From Glutamicibacter soli (lineage in GTDB: Bacteria; Actinomycetota; Actinomycetes; Actinomycetales; Micrococcaceae): 64,000 bases of DNA. The DNA lies in assembly GCF_003309065.1 (NCBI RefSeq), contig NZ_POAF01000003.1:434001-498000 (forward strand), written 5' to 3'. Below, in pieces: positions 8,841 to 18,601 of this stretch (positions within the stretch are counted from its first letter, which is position 1; every line of letters begins with the position of its first letter). Both the position numbers and the translations under genes were made by a program. The notes under the pieces were generated by a model. The model did not search any database and was not told where the DNA came from. It saw nothing but the letters and a program-made list of their open reading frames with translations.

Positions 8841-11800
8841 TCAACGTGCGACCGCGTTTGCCGCTGTGAACACGCTGACCGGCATTTCTCGCTGTAGTTT
8901 CCAGGTGATGGCTATCGGCTTGCTCCCTTGATGATTGACGTAGTCAACGCTGCCCAAGCAAGTGAATGGGACCACCCGCCCATCTTCCTCCGCAACGACA
9001 CGGGTAAACAGCAGAATGTGCGATCCATGCGACTTTCGGTCCAAGTAGCGCTTACCCGTCGGGCTGGTGGGTGCCGTCGCATTCTGCGATTCCCAATGGA
9101 AGAGGCGTGGACTTATCGCGTAGTCCTTGTACAGCGTATTAGGGTTATGGACCGCTTCATCCTTGTTCAACGTCACGAATAAGGCGTCGGTGCTCGATTG
9201 AGAACACCAGGCAACACCTTCACGGTGATTGACACCTTTACCCTGTTCCAAGGATCCATATTCAAGTGCGGCGAGCACCTCCGAGCGCCAATACGTTGCA
9301 TGGGAGTAGATTGGAATCTGCTGTAATCCCATCGGCAATCCTTTCGGTGCATGTGGGCTCCGGGCGACGCCACGCTTAAACGCCGCACGCAGTTCTTGAA
9401 CGAGATATCCATAGGCGCGGATTCGGTCCAGACCCTCGTCATAAGAGGTATATCCTCCGCCGTTGTCCCAAAACGTGAAGAAAAGCATTCTGGCAAAGAT
9501 TTTCGTCCGTTCACTCATATCTTCATAGCGTGGAGTTTCTACCGACAACAGTTCGGAATACGCTTCGGCCCGTTCAAAATCATCAACGTGGAGGAAACGA
9601 GTTACCCGTTTGAGCAACTCTTTTTCTTCTTCCTGCTGAGCGCTACCCATGGCGCCTAGCTTCTCAGCCGACGGTGAGCGTCCCGACACCAGTCCAGCTC
9701 GGCGGATTAGGTCCGTCCATGAATCCCCCGTCTTACGGTAGACATCTTTGAGATCCCGGCCCGATGCTTCGAGGTAGTCGTCTACCTCGAGCAGTCCGTA
9801 AGACTTGATTTCTCGAACCAGCGCTGGCTTATTGAGCTTGAGTTGGGAGCGAACGTTATCCAGCACGATGGTGCGAGCGACCCTATCAAGCATGAGCTGA
9901 CACCCCGAGGGCAGTCCCGGTGCACCATCGTCAATGACACGTTCCAACTTCTTGCGCGTAACGTCCAATAGGGCACGGTATTTGACGTCGAAGCGGAACT
10001 CCCTGCGTTGCTGGCCAATGAAGTCCAGCACAGTAAGCACGGCTTTGTCGTCGACTCGGCGTAGTCCCCGGCCTAGTTGCTGAAGGAAGATAGTTGAGCT
10101 CTGAGTTGGGCGTAGAAGCAGGATTGTGTCGATCTCTGGCACATCCAGTCCTTCGTTGAAAAGGTCGACGGCGAAGATACAGTTCAGTTCGCGGGCACGC
10201 AACTTGGCCAACGCTCCCTCACGTTCGTCGGTTCCTGAGTTTCCGGAAACCGCTACCGAGGGAATGCCTGCCTCGTTGAACACCTTCGCCATGTACTGCG
10301 CGTGTTGTACCGAGACGCAGAAGCCCAGCGCGCGCATCGTTGAAGTACTGAGCACCTTATCGCGAAGCTCGTTAATAATCTTCAATGCACGCATGTCGTT
10401 GCCCGTGTAGATGTTGCTCAGCTGATCCAGGTCATACGAGCCGCGCTTCCATTCGATCGCACTGAGGTCAACATCATCCGCTACTCCAAAGTAGTGGAAG
10501 GGAACTAAAAGGTCTGCGTCCAGAGCATCCCACAAGCGCAGCTCGGAAGCTATCCGCCCGTCGAAGTAAGTGTCCGCAACATTGACACCGTCACCACGTT
10601 CGGGTGTCGCTGTCAGCCCCAATAGCTCAACAGGTTCCAAGTGTTCAATGAGATTGCGGTACGAGGAAGCCTCAGCATGGTGGAATTCGTCGATCACTAC
10701 GACGTCGAATGCACGAGAGTCGATCTTGTCGAGTCCGAGTGCAGCCAGTGATTGGACACTGGCAAATACGTGTTTCCATGCAACCGGCTTTTTCCCATCG
10801 ACAAACAATTCACCAAAGGATCCCTTGCCCAAGACCTTACGGTATGTTTTCAGCGATTGTTCGAGAATTTCTTTGCGATGTGCGACAAACAAGAGCGTGA
10901 GTTCCTTGCCTGCCGATTCGCAAAGTCGTTTGTAGTCCAGAGCTGCCAGGACGGTCTTGCCGGTTCCCGTCGCAGAAACCACCAGGTTCTGATGCTCGTT
11001 GCGGTTGGTGCGGGCCGCGTCAAGCTCTTCAAGCATTTCCTTCTGATGCAACAGCGGGGTCACTTCCAACCCCGTGGAGCCGAACATGCGTTCCGCCGTC
11101 GTTCCGCCGGCAAGTTTCAACGCCGCGTCCAAGCGTTCGGCATCCGTGTCGGGATCATAGGGAACGAAGGCATCGTCTTCCCAATAGCTATCGAAGGTCA
11201 GTGCGAACTTTTGCAACAGTCCAGGGGTTGCCACACCCGAGAGCCGGACGTTCCATTCGAGCCCGTCCAAAAGTGCCGGCCTGCTGAGATTGGAACTTCC
11301 GACGTAGGCGGTATCGAATCCCGAATTTCGGTGGAACATCCAGGCTTTGGCATGGAGTCTCGTCGCGTTTGTCTCGTAGTTGATGCGGACTTCTGCACCG
11401 AATCGACGCACCAATTCATCGATAGCATGACGTTGGGTGGCGCCCATGTAAGTCGTGGTGATGACACGTATCGGGATGTCGTGGTCCTTGAGCGACTCGA
11501 GCGAGTCCGACAGCAGTCGCAGTCCTTCCCACTTGATAAAAGCGCACAAAAGATCGACACGATCTGCGGAGGAAAGCTCGGCTCGCAGTTCAACGGCGAG
11601 CTGCGGATCTTCGCGACTATTTGTAAGCAAGGCTGCAGAACTCAATGAGGTTTGCGGGCGTTTGAACGGCCGAGCACGAACACCATTGTCGCGTTGAAGC
11701 TCCATGAGCTGCTGAGGCCCAGGAAGCACGTCTTCGGCATGCCCGATGAGGGCAAGAAGCTGATTGGCCAGCGCAATCATATGATCCACGTCGAGTACAT

Positions 11801-11990
11801 GTAAGCGTGCTTCGATCGCACGTCCGAGGAAACGAGCCAGTTCGCCCGGTGCATTTTCGGTCGTGACCGGCTCCACCGACGACCTATAGCCGTCAAGGGG
11901 CTGAAGCCTCTCAGCCAGCCGATTGGTCAGCAAGCTCTCAAAAATTCCTTCACCTAAGTCGAACTCGCTTTTTACTCCGGGAGTGTCCAT
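8841..11990 (-). CDS. PLD-nuclease / SF2 helicase / DUF3427 protein
   Basis: A 1049-residue multidomain protein. Residues 130-260 form a phospholipase-D-type nuclease module: HAKAWMF at 213-219, GSSN at 231-234 and a downstream Glu. Then comes a superfamily 2 helicase: Walker A SATGTGKT at 339-346, DEFH box at 434-437, GLTATPERGDG, and a C-terminal RecA lobe with LLRPTQSSTIFLQQLGRGLRR. The last about 400 residues match the DUF3427 type seen in such helicases. The combination acts on DNA and is common in defence islands, where related proteins are annotated as type III restriction-like helicases. It starts the island and runs divergently from the resolvase. No methylase partner is seen. Function in defence is inferred from context. 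Confidence 0.88.
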   Translation of the reverse strand: MDTPGVKSEFDLGEGIFESLLTNRLAERLQPLDGYRSSVEPVTTENAPGELARFLGRAIEARLHVLDVDHMIALANQLLALIGHAEDVLPGPQQLMELQRDNGVRARPFKRPQTSLSSAALLTNSREDPQLAVELRAELSSADRVDLLCAFIKWEGLRLLSDSLESLKDHDIPIRVITTTYMGATQRHAIDELVRRFGAEVRINYETNATRLHAKAWMFHRNSGFDTAYVGSSNLSRPALLDGLEWNVRLSGVATPGLLQKFALTFDSYWEDDAFVPYDPDTDAERLDAALKLAGGTTAERMFGSTGLEVTPLLHQKEMLEELDAARTNRNEHQNLVVSATGTGKTVLAALDYKRLCESAGKELTLLFVAHRKEILEQSLKTYRKVLGKGSFGELFVDGKKPVAWKHVFASVQSLAALGLDKIDSRAFDVVVIDEFHHAEASSYRNLIEHLEPVELLGLTATPERGDGVNVADTYFDGRIASELRLWDALDADLLVPFHYFGVADDVDLSAIEWKRGSYDLDQLSNIYTGNDMRALKIINELRDKVLSTSTMRALGFCVSVQHAQYMAKVFNEAGIPSVAVSGNSGTDEREGALAKLRARELNCIFAVDLFNEGLDVPEIDTILLLRPTQSSTIFLQQLGRGLRRVDDKAVLTVLDFIGQQRREFRFDVKYRALLDVTRKKLERVIDDGAPGLPSGCQLMLDRVARTIVLDNVRSQLKLNKPALVREIKSYGLLEVDDYLEASGRDLKDVYRKTGDSWTDLIRRAGLVSGRSPSAEKLGAMGSAQQEEEKELLKRVTRFLHVDDFERAEAYSELLSVETPRYEDMSERTKIFARMLFFTFWDNGGGYTSYDEGLDRIRAYGYLVQELRAAFKRGVARSPHAPKGLPMGLQQIPIYSHATYWRSEVLAALEYGSLEQGKGVNHREGVAWCSQSSTDALFVTLNKDEAVHNPNTLYKDYAISPRLFHWESQNATAPTSPTGKRYLDRKSHGSHILLFTRVVAEEDGRVVPFTCLGSVDYVNHQGSKPIAITWKLQREMPVSVFTAANAVAR

Positions 11991-12245
11991 TCTGCCAGGC
12001 TACTAGAAATAGGCACCAGCTCGCGGTCCCGCAACGAGGGACTGACAGTCCAGTATTCCTCGATTTTTGAGGAATCAATCGTTGTGTGCAGGCGCTCATC
12101 TTCGAATTTAGTTTTTTCGCAATCGGACCCCTGTCAGGTTCATTATGAAGGATCCCCCACCGCGACACCGGAGCACCAAGAACCAGACGGTTAAATACGT
12201 TGAAAATCCAAGGAACCCAAATTCGCGTATTCCCCGCCCGATAAA

Positions 12246-12277
12246 CTGTCTCGGTTAGGTGACAGAAACGCTACACT
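12246..12277 (+). promoter_or_regulatory. Dyad and -10-like box before the resolvase
   Basis: CTGTC (12246-12250) and GACAG (12261-12265) form an inverted repeat with a 10-nt spacer. TACACT at 12272-12277 resembles a -10 element only 7 nt before the ATG, and no Shine-Dalgarno sequence is visible, so the mRNA may be leaderless. Resolvases commonly bind dyads next to their own gene, so this may be an autoregulatory or recombination site (inference). The rest of 11991-12245 shows only the divergent promoter region of the helicase gene. Confidence 0.4.
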
Positions 12278-12283
12278 CGAGAC

Positions 12284-12919
12284 ATGTCACCGCACCTGGT
12301 CGGCTACGCCCGCGTCTCCACCAACCAACAGGACCTCAGCTCGCAACAAGCCGGCCTCAGGGCACTCGGAGTCCCGGATGAGTTGCTCTATGTCGACCAC
12401 GGACTTACCGGACGCAACCGCGAACGCCCCGGACTGAGCCAGGCCCTCGCCGCGTGCCGCGCCAGCGGCACCCTCGTGGTCACCAAGCTCGACCGTCTCG
12501 CCCGCTCCCTATCCGACGCAAGGGACATCGTCGAGGACCTCACCAAACGCAACATCAAGCTCAGCCTCGGCGGATCCATCCACGACCCCACCGGCCCCGT
12601 CGGTAAACTCCTCTTCAACGTGCTCGCGATGGTCGCCGAATTCGAATCCGACCTCATCCGCGCCCGAACCAGCGAAGGCATGCAGATCGCCAAGGCCAAG
12701 GGCAAGCTCCGCGGCAAGCAACCCAAGCTCCCCCCCGCCCAGGAAAAGCACCTCGTCGCCCTCCACCGCGGCGGCCAGCACACCAGCGCCGAAATCACCG
12801 AACTCTTCGAGGTGGTACGGAGTACGGTGTACCGGATTATACAGAGATGCACATTCGAAGAGGACAAAAACCTGCGTCCAGGCCGCCGCAACAATGATGT
12901 CCAGGAGCTGGTTAAGTGA
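12284..12919 (+). CDS. Serine recombinase, resolvase/invertase family
   Basis: A 211-residue serine recombinase. The N-terminal catalytic domain shows GYARVSTNQQDL with the nucleophile Ser12, then TKLDRLARS and the long E helix EFESDLIRARTSEGM. The C-terminal helix-turn-helix is EITELFEVVRSTVYRIIQR. After that point the protein normally ends; here about 22 unusual polar residues follow up to LVK. The TGA stop overlaps the GTG start of the 1481-residue NTPase (GTGA), and the NTPase's AGGAG ribosome site lies within the resolvase tail. So the recombinase and the NTPase are read from one transcript. It could be the mobility gene of the island or a regulator of its neighbour. Confidence 0.92.
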   Translation: MSPHLVGYARVSTNQQDLSSQQAGLRALGVPDELLYVDHGLTGRNRERPGLSQALAACRASGTLVVTKLDRLARSLSDARDIVEDLTKRNIKLSLGGSIHDPTGPVGKLLFNVLAMVAEFESDLIRARTSEGMQIAKAKGKLRGKQPKLPPAQEKHLVALHRGGQHTSAEITELFEVVRSTVYRIIQRCTFEEDKNLRPGRRNNDVQELVK

Positions 12920-15900
12920 CCGCTCTACCCGGCGGAGCTGCGGACAAGCTTGGAAACCAATTCGAAGTATGGTGGACGCTCAACCGACTGGAATCTTTGC
13001 TTCGCGGAAACGCTTCACGGATGCGTCTCGAACCCCCCGGTGATGAGGGCGAAGGAATCGAGTTCTGGATCGAGGAAAACAATGTCCGCTCCTGTGAGCA
13101 GGTCAAGCTTTCCCCTTCCACAAGAAACTGGACGATGGGAACGTTGAAGGAGCGCAGGGTCCTCGCCCGAGTCTTAGGGCATTTAGAAAACGGACATATC
13201 GTGCGACTAGTACTGTCGACTCCTGCTCCTGATCTGGCGGACCTAGTTAAGCGGTCGCGCGATACCGAAAACCTTGGAGAGTTTCACGCGAATCTCACTG
13301 ATAAATCTATACCTCACTTCAGAGACCTGGTTGCGTATTGGTCCGTTCCTGAGGAAACTGTGTGGAGCCTCCTTCGGCGTACTTTCGTGGAGCTGCACAC
13401 AGAACATGATCTAGAGCCTCTGGTCCGATCCAAGTATCAGCAGCTCTTTAGCGACGACCCGGAGATCGTCATGAATGAACTCTCCGGGTGGCTGACTACA
13501 CGGATGCACCAGACAATAACGGGCCCAGAGGTGTGGTCGCATCTGGACGAGCGTGGTTTCTCCAGGCGATATCTCGTTGGAGACCAAGGAACTCTTGTTG
13601 CTCTCGGGCGAACAATTAAGCGGCATAGTTCTCGACTTTCACCATTCAAACCCAATTCGGCTTTGATCGACCAGTCACGTGTCGACGCAGTATTCAAGTG
13701 GCTCGTTTCGGCAGAGTCCGAAGGTCGACAAATTTTGCTGCTCCATGGAGCAGCCGGATCGGGAAAGTCAACACTCACTGAATCAATACTCGGAAAGCTC
13801 TCCACTGAGGGTTGGTTCTGCGCTGTCCTGAGCATGGATAGAACAGCGCAACATGTCCACACATCGAATGCGCTGGGAAATTCTGAAGATCTAGCGGCTT
13901 CCCCGGCAGTGCTCTTGTCGGGGGTCGCCGATGGTTCTCCGGCCGTACTGTTCATCGATCAGTTGGATGCGGTTGCCACCTACAGCGGTCGAATGCAGGA
14001 CAATTTTGACGCAGTCAGCGATGTGCTTGCGGAGGCAGCGGCGAATCCCAACCTGCGGATAGTCCTTGTTGTCCGCACTGTTGATCTCGAATTTGATCCC
14101 CGTCTGAGGCAACTGCGTGCCGACAAGGAACGCGTAGGCGAATTGAAGCTAGGGCCCTACACGCCAGCACAAGTTCTCGAAGCCTTGGAGCGGTCCGGAA
14201 TCGATCCCCGCTCCGTGCAACCCGTAACGCTGAAACTGTTAGAAGCACCCCTCCACTATGCGATTTTCAGCCAACTTGGTGAAGAGAACCGAATGAAATC
14301 CTTCGCTACTTTGCCAGATCTCTACGAGCGCTTCACTGACCAAACTATCCGTAACTTGCGAGCTCGCGTCGGCTCCCTTAATTGGATTTCCATCACAGGA
14401 CCATTGATTTCGCATATGAGCAAGAATGAAGTTTTGGCAGCCCCATCATCCATTCTGCGCTCCGCTGATCAGGCTGAGGTGGAAGCATTGATCTCAGCAG
14501 GAGTGCTGTTCAAGGAAAAATCGTCCGTTTCATTTTTCCACGAAACATATTTTGATTACTTGTTTGCAGAGTCTTTTGTAGCTGAAGGAAGAGACCTTAG
14601 AGCATTTCTGGTGGAATCAGGGCAGACTTTGTTCCGACGTGCTCAGACCAGGCAAGTCCTTGAGTATCTTGTTCGGACTAACCGCACGGAGTTTCGAGAG
14701 ACAGTGGTTAGCTTGTTTTCGGATGATTCTGTTCGTTCCCATCTTTTGGACATTCCGATCACGCTGCTACGCCAGCTGGAAGCGAGTCCAGATGATTGGG
14801 AACCCCTCAAAGCAATCGCGTTTGGTACCTCATGGAAGTCTGAGCATCTGTTGTCGCTTTTGGCACTGCCAACGTGGTTCGATGCAGCCGATGCGCTTGG
14901 CGACTGGGAAGGGATGCTAGCGGACGAGAGCAGCTCTAAAAGAGTTGCTAATCAATTCATTTCTGCGGCCAGAGAGAGACCAATAAGAGTTTCTCAGCTG
15001 GTGCGACCCCATTTGGGTGAATCAGCGTTTTGGGATTCCGTAGCTTCGTCCCTTCTCGGTTGGTCCTTGCGCCCCGAACTCGTTCCATTGGCTGTAGAAA
15101 TTCTAGAGGGGGGGCACTCCGACGGTTTGCGCGGGCCAATAGCTGTGAACAGTGATTTTTGGTCCGTCCTCTACACGATGTCCAAGGAGTCACCTGCTGA
15201 TGCTGCTACGGTGACGGGTGCGTATCTTCGCCGCGTGCTTTTCCTATCTTCGAAGGATGGCGTCGCTAACCCGTTCGAGAGTGAATATCTACCCAGCTAT
15301 TCTTCTTCTGGCGGAGAAGAAATCATCCTGAACATCGCATCCGGCGCGCCCGAAAGGTTCATTGACGAAGTACTACCATTCATTATCCGTGTATCAGAAG
15401 ACACGGCAGATCAGGCCGCCAGTGATGAGTTCCGCTCTGGATCGTGCTGGCGCTATCGGTGGCCGGGAGAACCGCATGGGATAGACGGAGTCCTATTCTT
15501 TGGTGTTGAGACAGCTCTCCAATCCCTCAACGATCGCAATGCTGCTGATCTGCTTAAAATCTTATATCCGCTGATGACAAGTGATTTCGAAGAAATCAGG
15601 TTTCTGGCATGTCGTGCTCTAACTTCATACTCACTAGCGGACGACGCCATCAGGTGGCTGGTCTCAGACCAGAGAAACCTCGAATTGGGCTATGCATCCG
15701 GACCGCGATGGGCGACCCGTGACCTGCTAATCGCAGCTACCGCGACATGCGCCTCCGACCTACTTGTCACCATCAGTCGCATCCTCCTCGAGTACTATCC
15801 CTCCTACGAAAGAAGCACATGGGGATGGAAATCATTCGGACGCGCTCAGCTTGAGCTTCTTACGGGCATCGTCCCGGAACGCCGTAGCTCCACCGTCGTT

Positions 15901-17361
15901 CGCCGGATCCAGGAACTCGAGCGCAAATTCGGGTACCAATCGCTAGAAGCACCGCAGGGCGTGACTTCCGGAACAGTAGGTGCCCCCGTCCCCCAAGAGG
16001 CGGTCAAACACATGAGCGATGCGCAGTGGTTGGAAGCGATTAGGACTCACGACAGCGACAAAGTCGAATGGTCGCACGAGGACGGCCCACGGGGAGGCCT
16101 ACGGGAATTGTCATCTTTACTCGGCCAGTGCGCAACAGCTGAACCAAAACGATTCGTGCGGATCGGGATGGCCTTGGACGACCGGACTTACGCGGCTCAC
16201 GTGGGATCCATTATCCGTGCCGTCGCAGACAAAATTCAGGTTACTCTTCTAACAGAGTTGTGTGTCCACGGCCGAGAACTGGCCGGACAAGACCTGGGCC
16301 GCGAGATCTGCTGGGCAATTCAAGAAGTTGCGGCCGACGCTACTGACGAACTCATCGAGATCCTCATTTCTTGCGCGTCCGATGATGACCCTGCAGAAGA
16401 GCAGGCGCGAACTCGTGCTGAGGGCGAAGACCCCTATTACGGGGGAGATTTGTCCACGGCCGGGCTGAACTGTACCCGTGGAGCGGCCGCCAACGCCGCA
16501 GCGAGCATCATTTTCGCTCAGCCGGAGCGCTCCGGTCAGATCTTGGAATTAGTACGAAAACTATCGGTCGATCCAATAATGGCCGTGCGGGTACGAACGT
16601 CCGAAGCCATTCTCGCTTTACTAAACACACATCCCGACCAGGCTTTAGAAATTGCCAATGATATGTTCACTAGCGCCACGCTAGATATATTCGATTCCCG
16701 CGAAACCGCTGAATTGCTGAAGCACGCGTGCCTAAGGGCACCCCGGATTTTCTCGACCCACCTGGCACGAGCGCTCCAGACAGATGGACCCGGAGCGAAA
16801 CGGGCCGGATATCCATGGATCGTTGCGTACATCAATGGGGCTCTCGAAGACCCCGCTCCCAGAGCCATATCTGAGCTAAATTCAGGTGCCCGCGCGGGTG
16901 TCGCGAAAGTGCTGGCGAACTCCTCCGGAGTCGCACCAGAGGTATTGGCGTTTCTCCTCAACGACGATGACAGCGAAGTTCATGACACGGCAGCACGGGC
17001 TCTTCGGCACACTCACGAACTCGAACCAGCCGCGGCCGAAAACCTGATCCAGGAGTTCATCAGCAGTCTAGCCTTCGCCAAGAATATGGAGAATTTGTTT
17101 GTATCGCTAGACAGGGCAACCTTTGTCCTTCCTCCGTCAACCATCGTTGCCTGCGAACGGTGCGTGGAAACACAAGATCTGGCATTGGGAGATATCAGGA
17201 CGTCCGACGCTCTACTGAGTACCCATCTAATCGCTACTGTCTTAAGACTCTATAAACAAGGCGATACGACAACGCGAAGACGATGTCTTGACATCATAGA
17301 TCGATTGGCCGAGACGGCTGCATACGGATTAGAAGGGGCTCTAGACCAGGAGAGAATCTAA
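12916..17361 (+). CDS. STAND-type P-loop NTPase with nuclease-like N-terminus (AVAST-like candidate)
   Basis: A 1481-residue protein starting at GTG 12916, inside the resolvase stop, with AGGAG eight bases upstream. Residues 1-120 look like a restriction-endonuclease fold: GNQFEVWW (13-20), RLEPPGDEGEGIEF (37-50), EQVK (61-64), a possible E...E-xQxK active site as in Cap4/DUF4297 or Mrr-like effectors. The NTPase core has Walker A GAAGSGKST at 278-286, Walker B VLFIDQLD at 344-351, a sensor VLVVR near 385, and the STAND winged-helix motif FHETYFDYLFA at 541-551. Residues 600-1481 look like helical repeats, the usual ligand sensor. This layout (effector-STAND-sensor) is that of antiviral Avs proteins. 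The exact clade and its trigger are unknown; prophage or phage defence is inferred. Confidence 0.85.
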   Translation: MTALPGGAADKLGNQFEVWWTLNRLESLLRGNASRMRLEPPGDEGEGIEFWIEENNVRSCEQVKLSPSTRNWTMGTLKERRVLARVLGHLENGHIVRLVLSTPAPDLADLVKRSRDTENLGEFHANLTDKSIPHFRDLVAYWSVPEETVWSLLRRTFVELHTEHDLEPLVRSKYQQLFSDDPEIVMNELSGWLTTRMHQTITGPEVWSHLDERGFSRRYLVGDQGTLVALGRTIKRHSSRLSPFKPNSALIDQSRVDAVFKWLVSAESEGRQILLLHGAAGSGKSTLTESILGKLSTEGWFCAVLSMDRTAQHVHTSNALGNSEDLAASPAVLLSGVADGSPAVLFIDQLDAVATYSGRMQDNFDAVSDVLAEAAANPNLRIVLVVRTVDLEFDPRLRQLRADKERVGELKLGPYTPAQVLEALERSGIDPRSVQPVTLKLLEAPLHYAIFSQLGEENRMKSFATLPDLYERFTDQTIRNLRARVGSLNWISITGPLISHMSKNEVLAAPSSILRSADQAEVEALISAGVLFKEKSSVSFFHETYFDYLFAESFVAEGRDLRAFLVESGQTLFRRAQTRQVLEYLVRTNRTEFRETVVSLFSDDSVRSHLLDIPITLLRQLEASPDDWEPLKAIAFGTSWKSEHLLSLLALPTWFDAADALGDWEGMLADESSSKRVANQFISAARERPIRVSQLVRPHLGESAFWDSVASSLLGWSLRPELVPLAVEILEGGHSDGLRGPIAVNSDFWSVLYTMSKESPADAATVTGAYLRRVLFLSSKDGVANPFESEYLPSYSSSGGEEIILNIASGAPERFIDEVLPFIIRVSEDTADQAASDEFRSGSCWRYRWPGEPHGIDGVLFFGVETALQSLNDRNAADLLKILYPLMTSDFEEIRFLACRALTSYSLADDAIRWLVSDQRNLELGYASGPRWATRDLLIAATATCASDLLVTISRILLEYYPSYERSTWGWKSFGRAQLELLTGIVPERRSSTVVRRIQELERKFGYQSLEAPQGVTSGTVGAPVPQEAVKHMSDAQWLEAIRTHDSDKVEWSHEDGPRGGLRELSSLLGQCATAEPKRFVRIGMALDDRTYAAHVGSIIRAVADKIQVTLLTELCVHGRELAGQDLGREICWAIQEVAADATDELIEILISCASDDDPAEEQARTRAEGEDPYYGGDLSTAGLNCTRGAAANAAASIIFAQPERSGQILELVRKLSVDPIMAVRVRTSEAILALLNTHPDQALEIANDMFTSATLDIFDSRETAELLKHACLRAPRIFSTHLARALQTDGPGAKRAGYPWIVAYINGALEDPAPRAISELNSGARAGVAKVLANSSGVAPEVLAFLLNDDDSEVHDTAARALRHTHELEPAAAENLIQEFISSLAFAKNMENLFVSLDRATFVLPPSTIVACERCVETQDLALGDIRTSDALLSTHLIATVLRLYKQGDTTTRRRCLDIIDRLAETAAYGLEGALDQERI

Positions 17362-17589
17362 GCCAACCTATGGCTGCCGCGAGATGGTCATCTTTCCAAA
17401 CCGCTTGTGTACTCAGCAAGAACTGCACCATTTAGATGTTCTGTAGCGTTGTCGTACTCTAAAACGCCGGAAACGGCCTTCCCATGGGTTTTTTGAAGAT
17501 CCACTCGTTTCCTCTGCTAGGAATCTGGCAGGGTACAGCCCATCCAATCTCACCCTCCCCTCGTGACGGCTGGCGGAGGGTTTCCTAGG
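17362..17589. other. Gap after the STAND gene
   Basis: About 230 bp between the end of the STAND NTPase and the transposase relic. No gene, clear terminator or repeat is visible. Part of it may be the 3' flank of the lost insertion sequence. Confidence 0.35.
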
Positions 17590-17796
17590 CTTGTTTGGGG
17601 GTGGGGCGTGCACGATGGTGAAGAGTCGTTCCCATGCGGATTGCCAGGGCCAGTCCAGCGGTAGTCGGAATCTGATTTTCCTGGCACTGTGTGCGATGCG
17701 TGCCGGGACGTGGATGGGCTTGCGGCACACCGTTGCGGTCCGGGCCTTGGTGAAAGTTCCTCCAGCGAGGACCCCGGCGGCGCGGGTGAGGTTGTT
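17590..17796 (-). pseudogene. C-terminal relic of an IS1380-family transposase
   Basis: On the - strand, about 70 codons read NLTRAAGVLAGGTFTKA, then CRKPIHVPARIAHSARKIRF, LPLDWPWQSAWERLF and HAPPP. This is the well-known C-terminal pattern of actinobacterial IS1380 transposases (NLxRAAG, ATIR..LI.VPARLARSARR, LHLPxxWPWxxAWxxLF). The catalytic N-terminal part is absent from the window, so it is a dead fragment. Its upstream edge coincides within a few bases with the stop codon of the HEPN gene, which suggests that the insertion or its deletion formed that gene's present 3' end. Identification is from memory of the family. Confidence 0.65.
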
Positions 17797-17797
17797 T

Positions 17798-18601
17798 TTA
17801 CTGCAGTTGACTGAGGATTTGTCGGGCACTATTTTGTCCCGCGTCACGCATAGTGTGCGCCATCGGAACTGCCGCCTTCCAGGAGATGGCGACTCGGAAT
17901 GTCTCAGTCCCGTCCAGATTATCCGAATCTCGTGTGGCTGCTTCCTCAAGTGTTTGCAGATAGGGACTCATACTAAGGAGCATGCCAAACTCCTCGAATG
18001 CATTTACCATGCGTACGAGCCCGTCTTCGAGAAGAGGAAAGTTGAGCTTTCCATCCCCGGTTGGCCAGGTGTCGACACTCAGATCCCAGGATGAGTGCCC
18101 TGCCCACTTGTTCCGAATGTGGCGGACATATAGGAGGGACTTCACCTTGTCTGGGTTCGTACTGCTCACGATATGTTCGATGAGCTGGATGGTCGCCGCG
18201 GCGTCGGCCTCATTGGAGCCGGCCGGTGAATCTTCAAGACTTCGCTTGAGGGCCCCGAGCGAATGAGGTAAAGATCGGGTCCGACCAGTCGTCTCGTCGA
18301 TAGTCTTCGCTATCCCGATCACAGCGCTTTTGACAACGGCGTCTCGCATCATTCTCAATCCGGAGGAGAGCGGTCCGCTCTTGCTGAGGATCAATCGATC
18401 CAGCTTTGCGTATAGCTCCTTGGCGAAGTAGTAGCTGTAAACCGCATCCAGTATCAGAGCGTAGGCCTCCTCAATTCGCTTCTCAGCTGGAAGCGCCTGC
18501 ACCGCCGCATCCAGCGGTGCGTTCTCCAATGGTTTGCTTTCCTTAGCTATAGCAGGCAGATCTGCGGGATCGAACTCAGACAGGAAAGTGGGTATCTTCA
18601 T
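17798..18601 (-). CDS. HEPN-domain protein, AbiU2-like
   Basis: A 267-residue helical protein from ATG 18601; an upstream in-frame start at 18655 is possible. Helices at residues 40-75 and 85-105 lead to the motif RNKWAGH at 163-169, an Rx5H signature of HEPN ribonucleases, preceded by the arginine-rich LLYVRHI. This resembles the AbiU2 group of abortive-infection HEPN proteins. No nucleotidyltransferase (MNT) antitoxin lies beside it. Its position between the STAND NTPase and McrBC supports a defence or toxin role. The stop codon sits at the edge of an IS1380 relic, so the last residues may come from the insertion sequence and the protein may be shortened or altered. Confidence 0.65.
   Translation of the reverse strand: MKIPTFLSEFDPADLPAIAKESKPLENAPLDAAVQALPAEKRIEEAYALILDAVYSYYFAKELYAKLDRLILSKSGPLSSGLRMMRDAVVKSAVIGIAKTIDETTGRTRSLPHSLGALKRSLEDSPAGSNEADAAATIQLIEHIVSSTNPDKVKSLLYVRHIRNKWAGHSSWDLSVDTWPTGDGKLNFPLLEDGLVRMVNAFEEFGMLLSMSPYLQTLEEAATRDSDNLDGTETFRVAISWKAAVPMAHTMRDAGQNSARQILSQLQ

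Noticed and set aside
12721-12919. Idea that the resolvase is frameshifted at its end
   Set aside because: The frame is continuous and the helix-turn-helix is intact; only the last 22 residues are unusual.
17591-18094. 167-codon + strand ORF over the HEPN 3' end
   Set aside because: Overlaps the recognised IS1380 relic and HEPN gene on the other strand, with no domain of its own.
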